A stretch of DNA of 64,000 nt from Proteles cristata cristata. Lineage: Eukaryota > Chordata > Mammalia > Carnivora > Hyaenidae. Shown one piece after another: positions 63,306 through 64,000 of the stretch. The DNA is taken from assembly GCA_017311185.1 (NCBI GenBank), contig JAESUZ010001752.1, forward strand, positions 124,001 to 188,000, in the 5' to 3' direction. A program made the translations under genes and the position numbers. The notes beneath the pieces are model-generated. The model was not told the origin of the DNA. It saw only the letters and a program-made list of their open reading frames with translations, and did not search any database. Position 1 is the stretch's first letter; each line of letters begins with the position of its first letter.

Positions 63306-64000
63306 GGGATTAGGAAAATAATGAAAATGCAAATAAGTTCAAAGGCAAGTGGGGGAGTATTTGAAGTCTTCCTCCAGCTGAAGATCCCTTCAAAAAAAGC
63401 AGTGATGCCGTCTTTGACTTAGTCCTAAGTTTAACGCCTAACGCCGGCCTAACGCTCTTCTTTGCAGCCTCGGGCAGTCCCCACTGGCCAGAGTCCTGTC
63501 CTGAATAACCTTTGATAGCTCAGACCCTGGCAAGGCCACAACAGCTTGCCTCCAACCCACCTTTTTTTCTTCATAGCTTAACCCTATGCCTCTTTTTACT
63601 AGAGATTTGGAATTTCATTAAATCAGGGCTTGAACTGAAAAATAACGACTGCCTTTATATGCACTGGCTCTTTACTGGCAAGCTATTAGAGGGAAGATAA
63701 GGTTCTATAACACTGCAGGAATAAAGCCCAGAAAATTATGCGAAAAGCTCCACCATCCAGGATAAATGTTATAGGAGGCATTAACCTTCCATAAAAATCC
63801 CTTTGCTAGGCAGGAATTTAAATGACAGTCTCTGTGAGAGGAGATATTTAGCCTTAGAAACATATTCTACTGCTACCCTCTCTTAGAATAGTAAGTTCTA
63901 TCACATATGTGGATGTGGTTTTCTGGGTATAACCACGTATTGCACTATGTAGTTCCCAAGCAGTTGTATATGCATTCTGCTTTTATTTTGGAAAATTGAA
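63306..64000. other. Unassigned, to window end
   Basis: No gene or repeat recognised. A CpG-containing stretch with three TAACGC words lies at 63432-63457. Confidence 0.3.

Noticed and set aside
1..64000. tRNA genes suggested by GGTTCGAGCCCC B boxes
   Set aside because: Every such motif lies in a SINEC with its A-rich tail and TSD, not in a folded stand-alone tRNA.
1..64000. CRISPR or other regularly spaced repeat array
   Set aside because: Repeats are dispersed transposons and microsatellites; no regular spacer structure exists and the genome is mammalian.

Overview
The window is non-coding mammalian nuclear DNA from a carnivore, very probably a cat (Felidae). The main evidence is about twenty copies of a tRNA-derived SINE. 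Copies start near GGGGCGCCTGGGTGGCTCAG, carry pol III A and B boxes, then a CT-rich tract and an AATAAATAAA-type tail. This is the carnivore CAN-SINE (SINEC) in its felid form. Three young 5'-truncated carnivore LINE-1 copies support the same call. The background is ancient repeats shared by all mammals: MIR, L2, L1M, MER5A, MER2/Tigger, and MLT1 and MLT2 LTRs. I see no bacterial-type genes, tRNA or rRNA genes, or CRISPR. No recognised protein-coding gene could be assigned. Long reading frames are LINE-1 ORF2 remnants, LTR shadows, or unresolved frames. Family names come from remembered consensus sequences, not a RepeatMasker run. Boundaries are exact only where I could read target-site duplications (TSDs).

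Layout. 0-5 kb: an old L1M broken by a young L1 with a probable 3' transduction, then MIRs. 5-10.3 kb: mostly unassigned DNA, a SINE inside MER5A, and an MLT1 LTR. 10.7-13.6 kb: an L1MA-type element carrying a TG microsatellite, a SINE and a ~790-bp LTR-like insertion. 13.6-25.3 kb: dense SINE, MIR, L2, MLT1, MLT2 and L1M. 25.3-34 kb: a GC-rich segment, MIR, L2 and old repeats. 34-43.4 kb: SINEs, a head-on pair of MLT1 LTRs, a long L2, and a minus-strand young L1. 43.4-49.8 kb: a TG-rich tract with a nearby CTCF-like motif, L2, antisense L1M, a tail-only insertion and MER2. 49.8-52.3 kb: a repeat-poor island with homeodomain-like and nuclear-receptor-like motif clusters. 53.5-55.4 kb: a class I ERV-type LTR next to a CpG-rich tract. 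55.4-64 kb: another young L1, SINEs (one inside another), and two short segments flanked by good splice signals on the plus strand.

The most interesting regions are the LTR/CpG-rich tract with downstream plus-strand exon candidates (54-61 kb), the L1 3' transduction (466-1251), the insertion made only of tail sequence (48540-48611), and the repeat-poor island (49.8-52.3 kb). Whether the exon candidates belong to one transcript is inference. RNA-seq and cross-species alignment would decide it.
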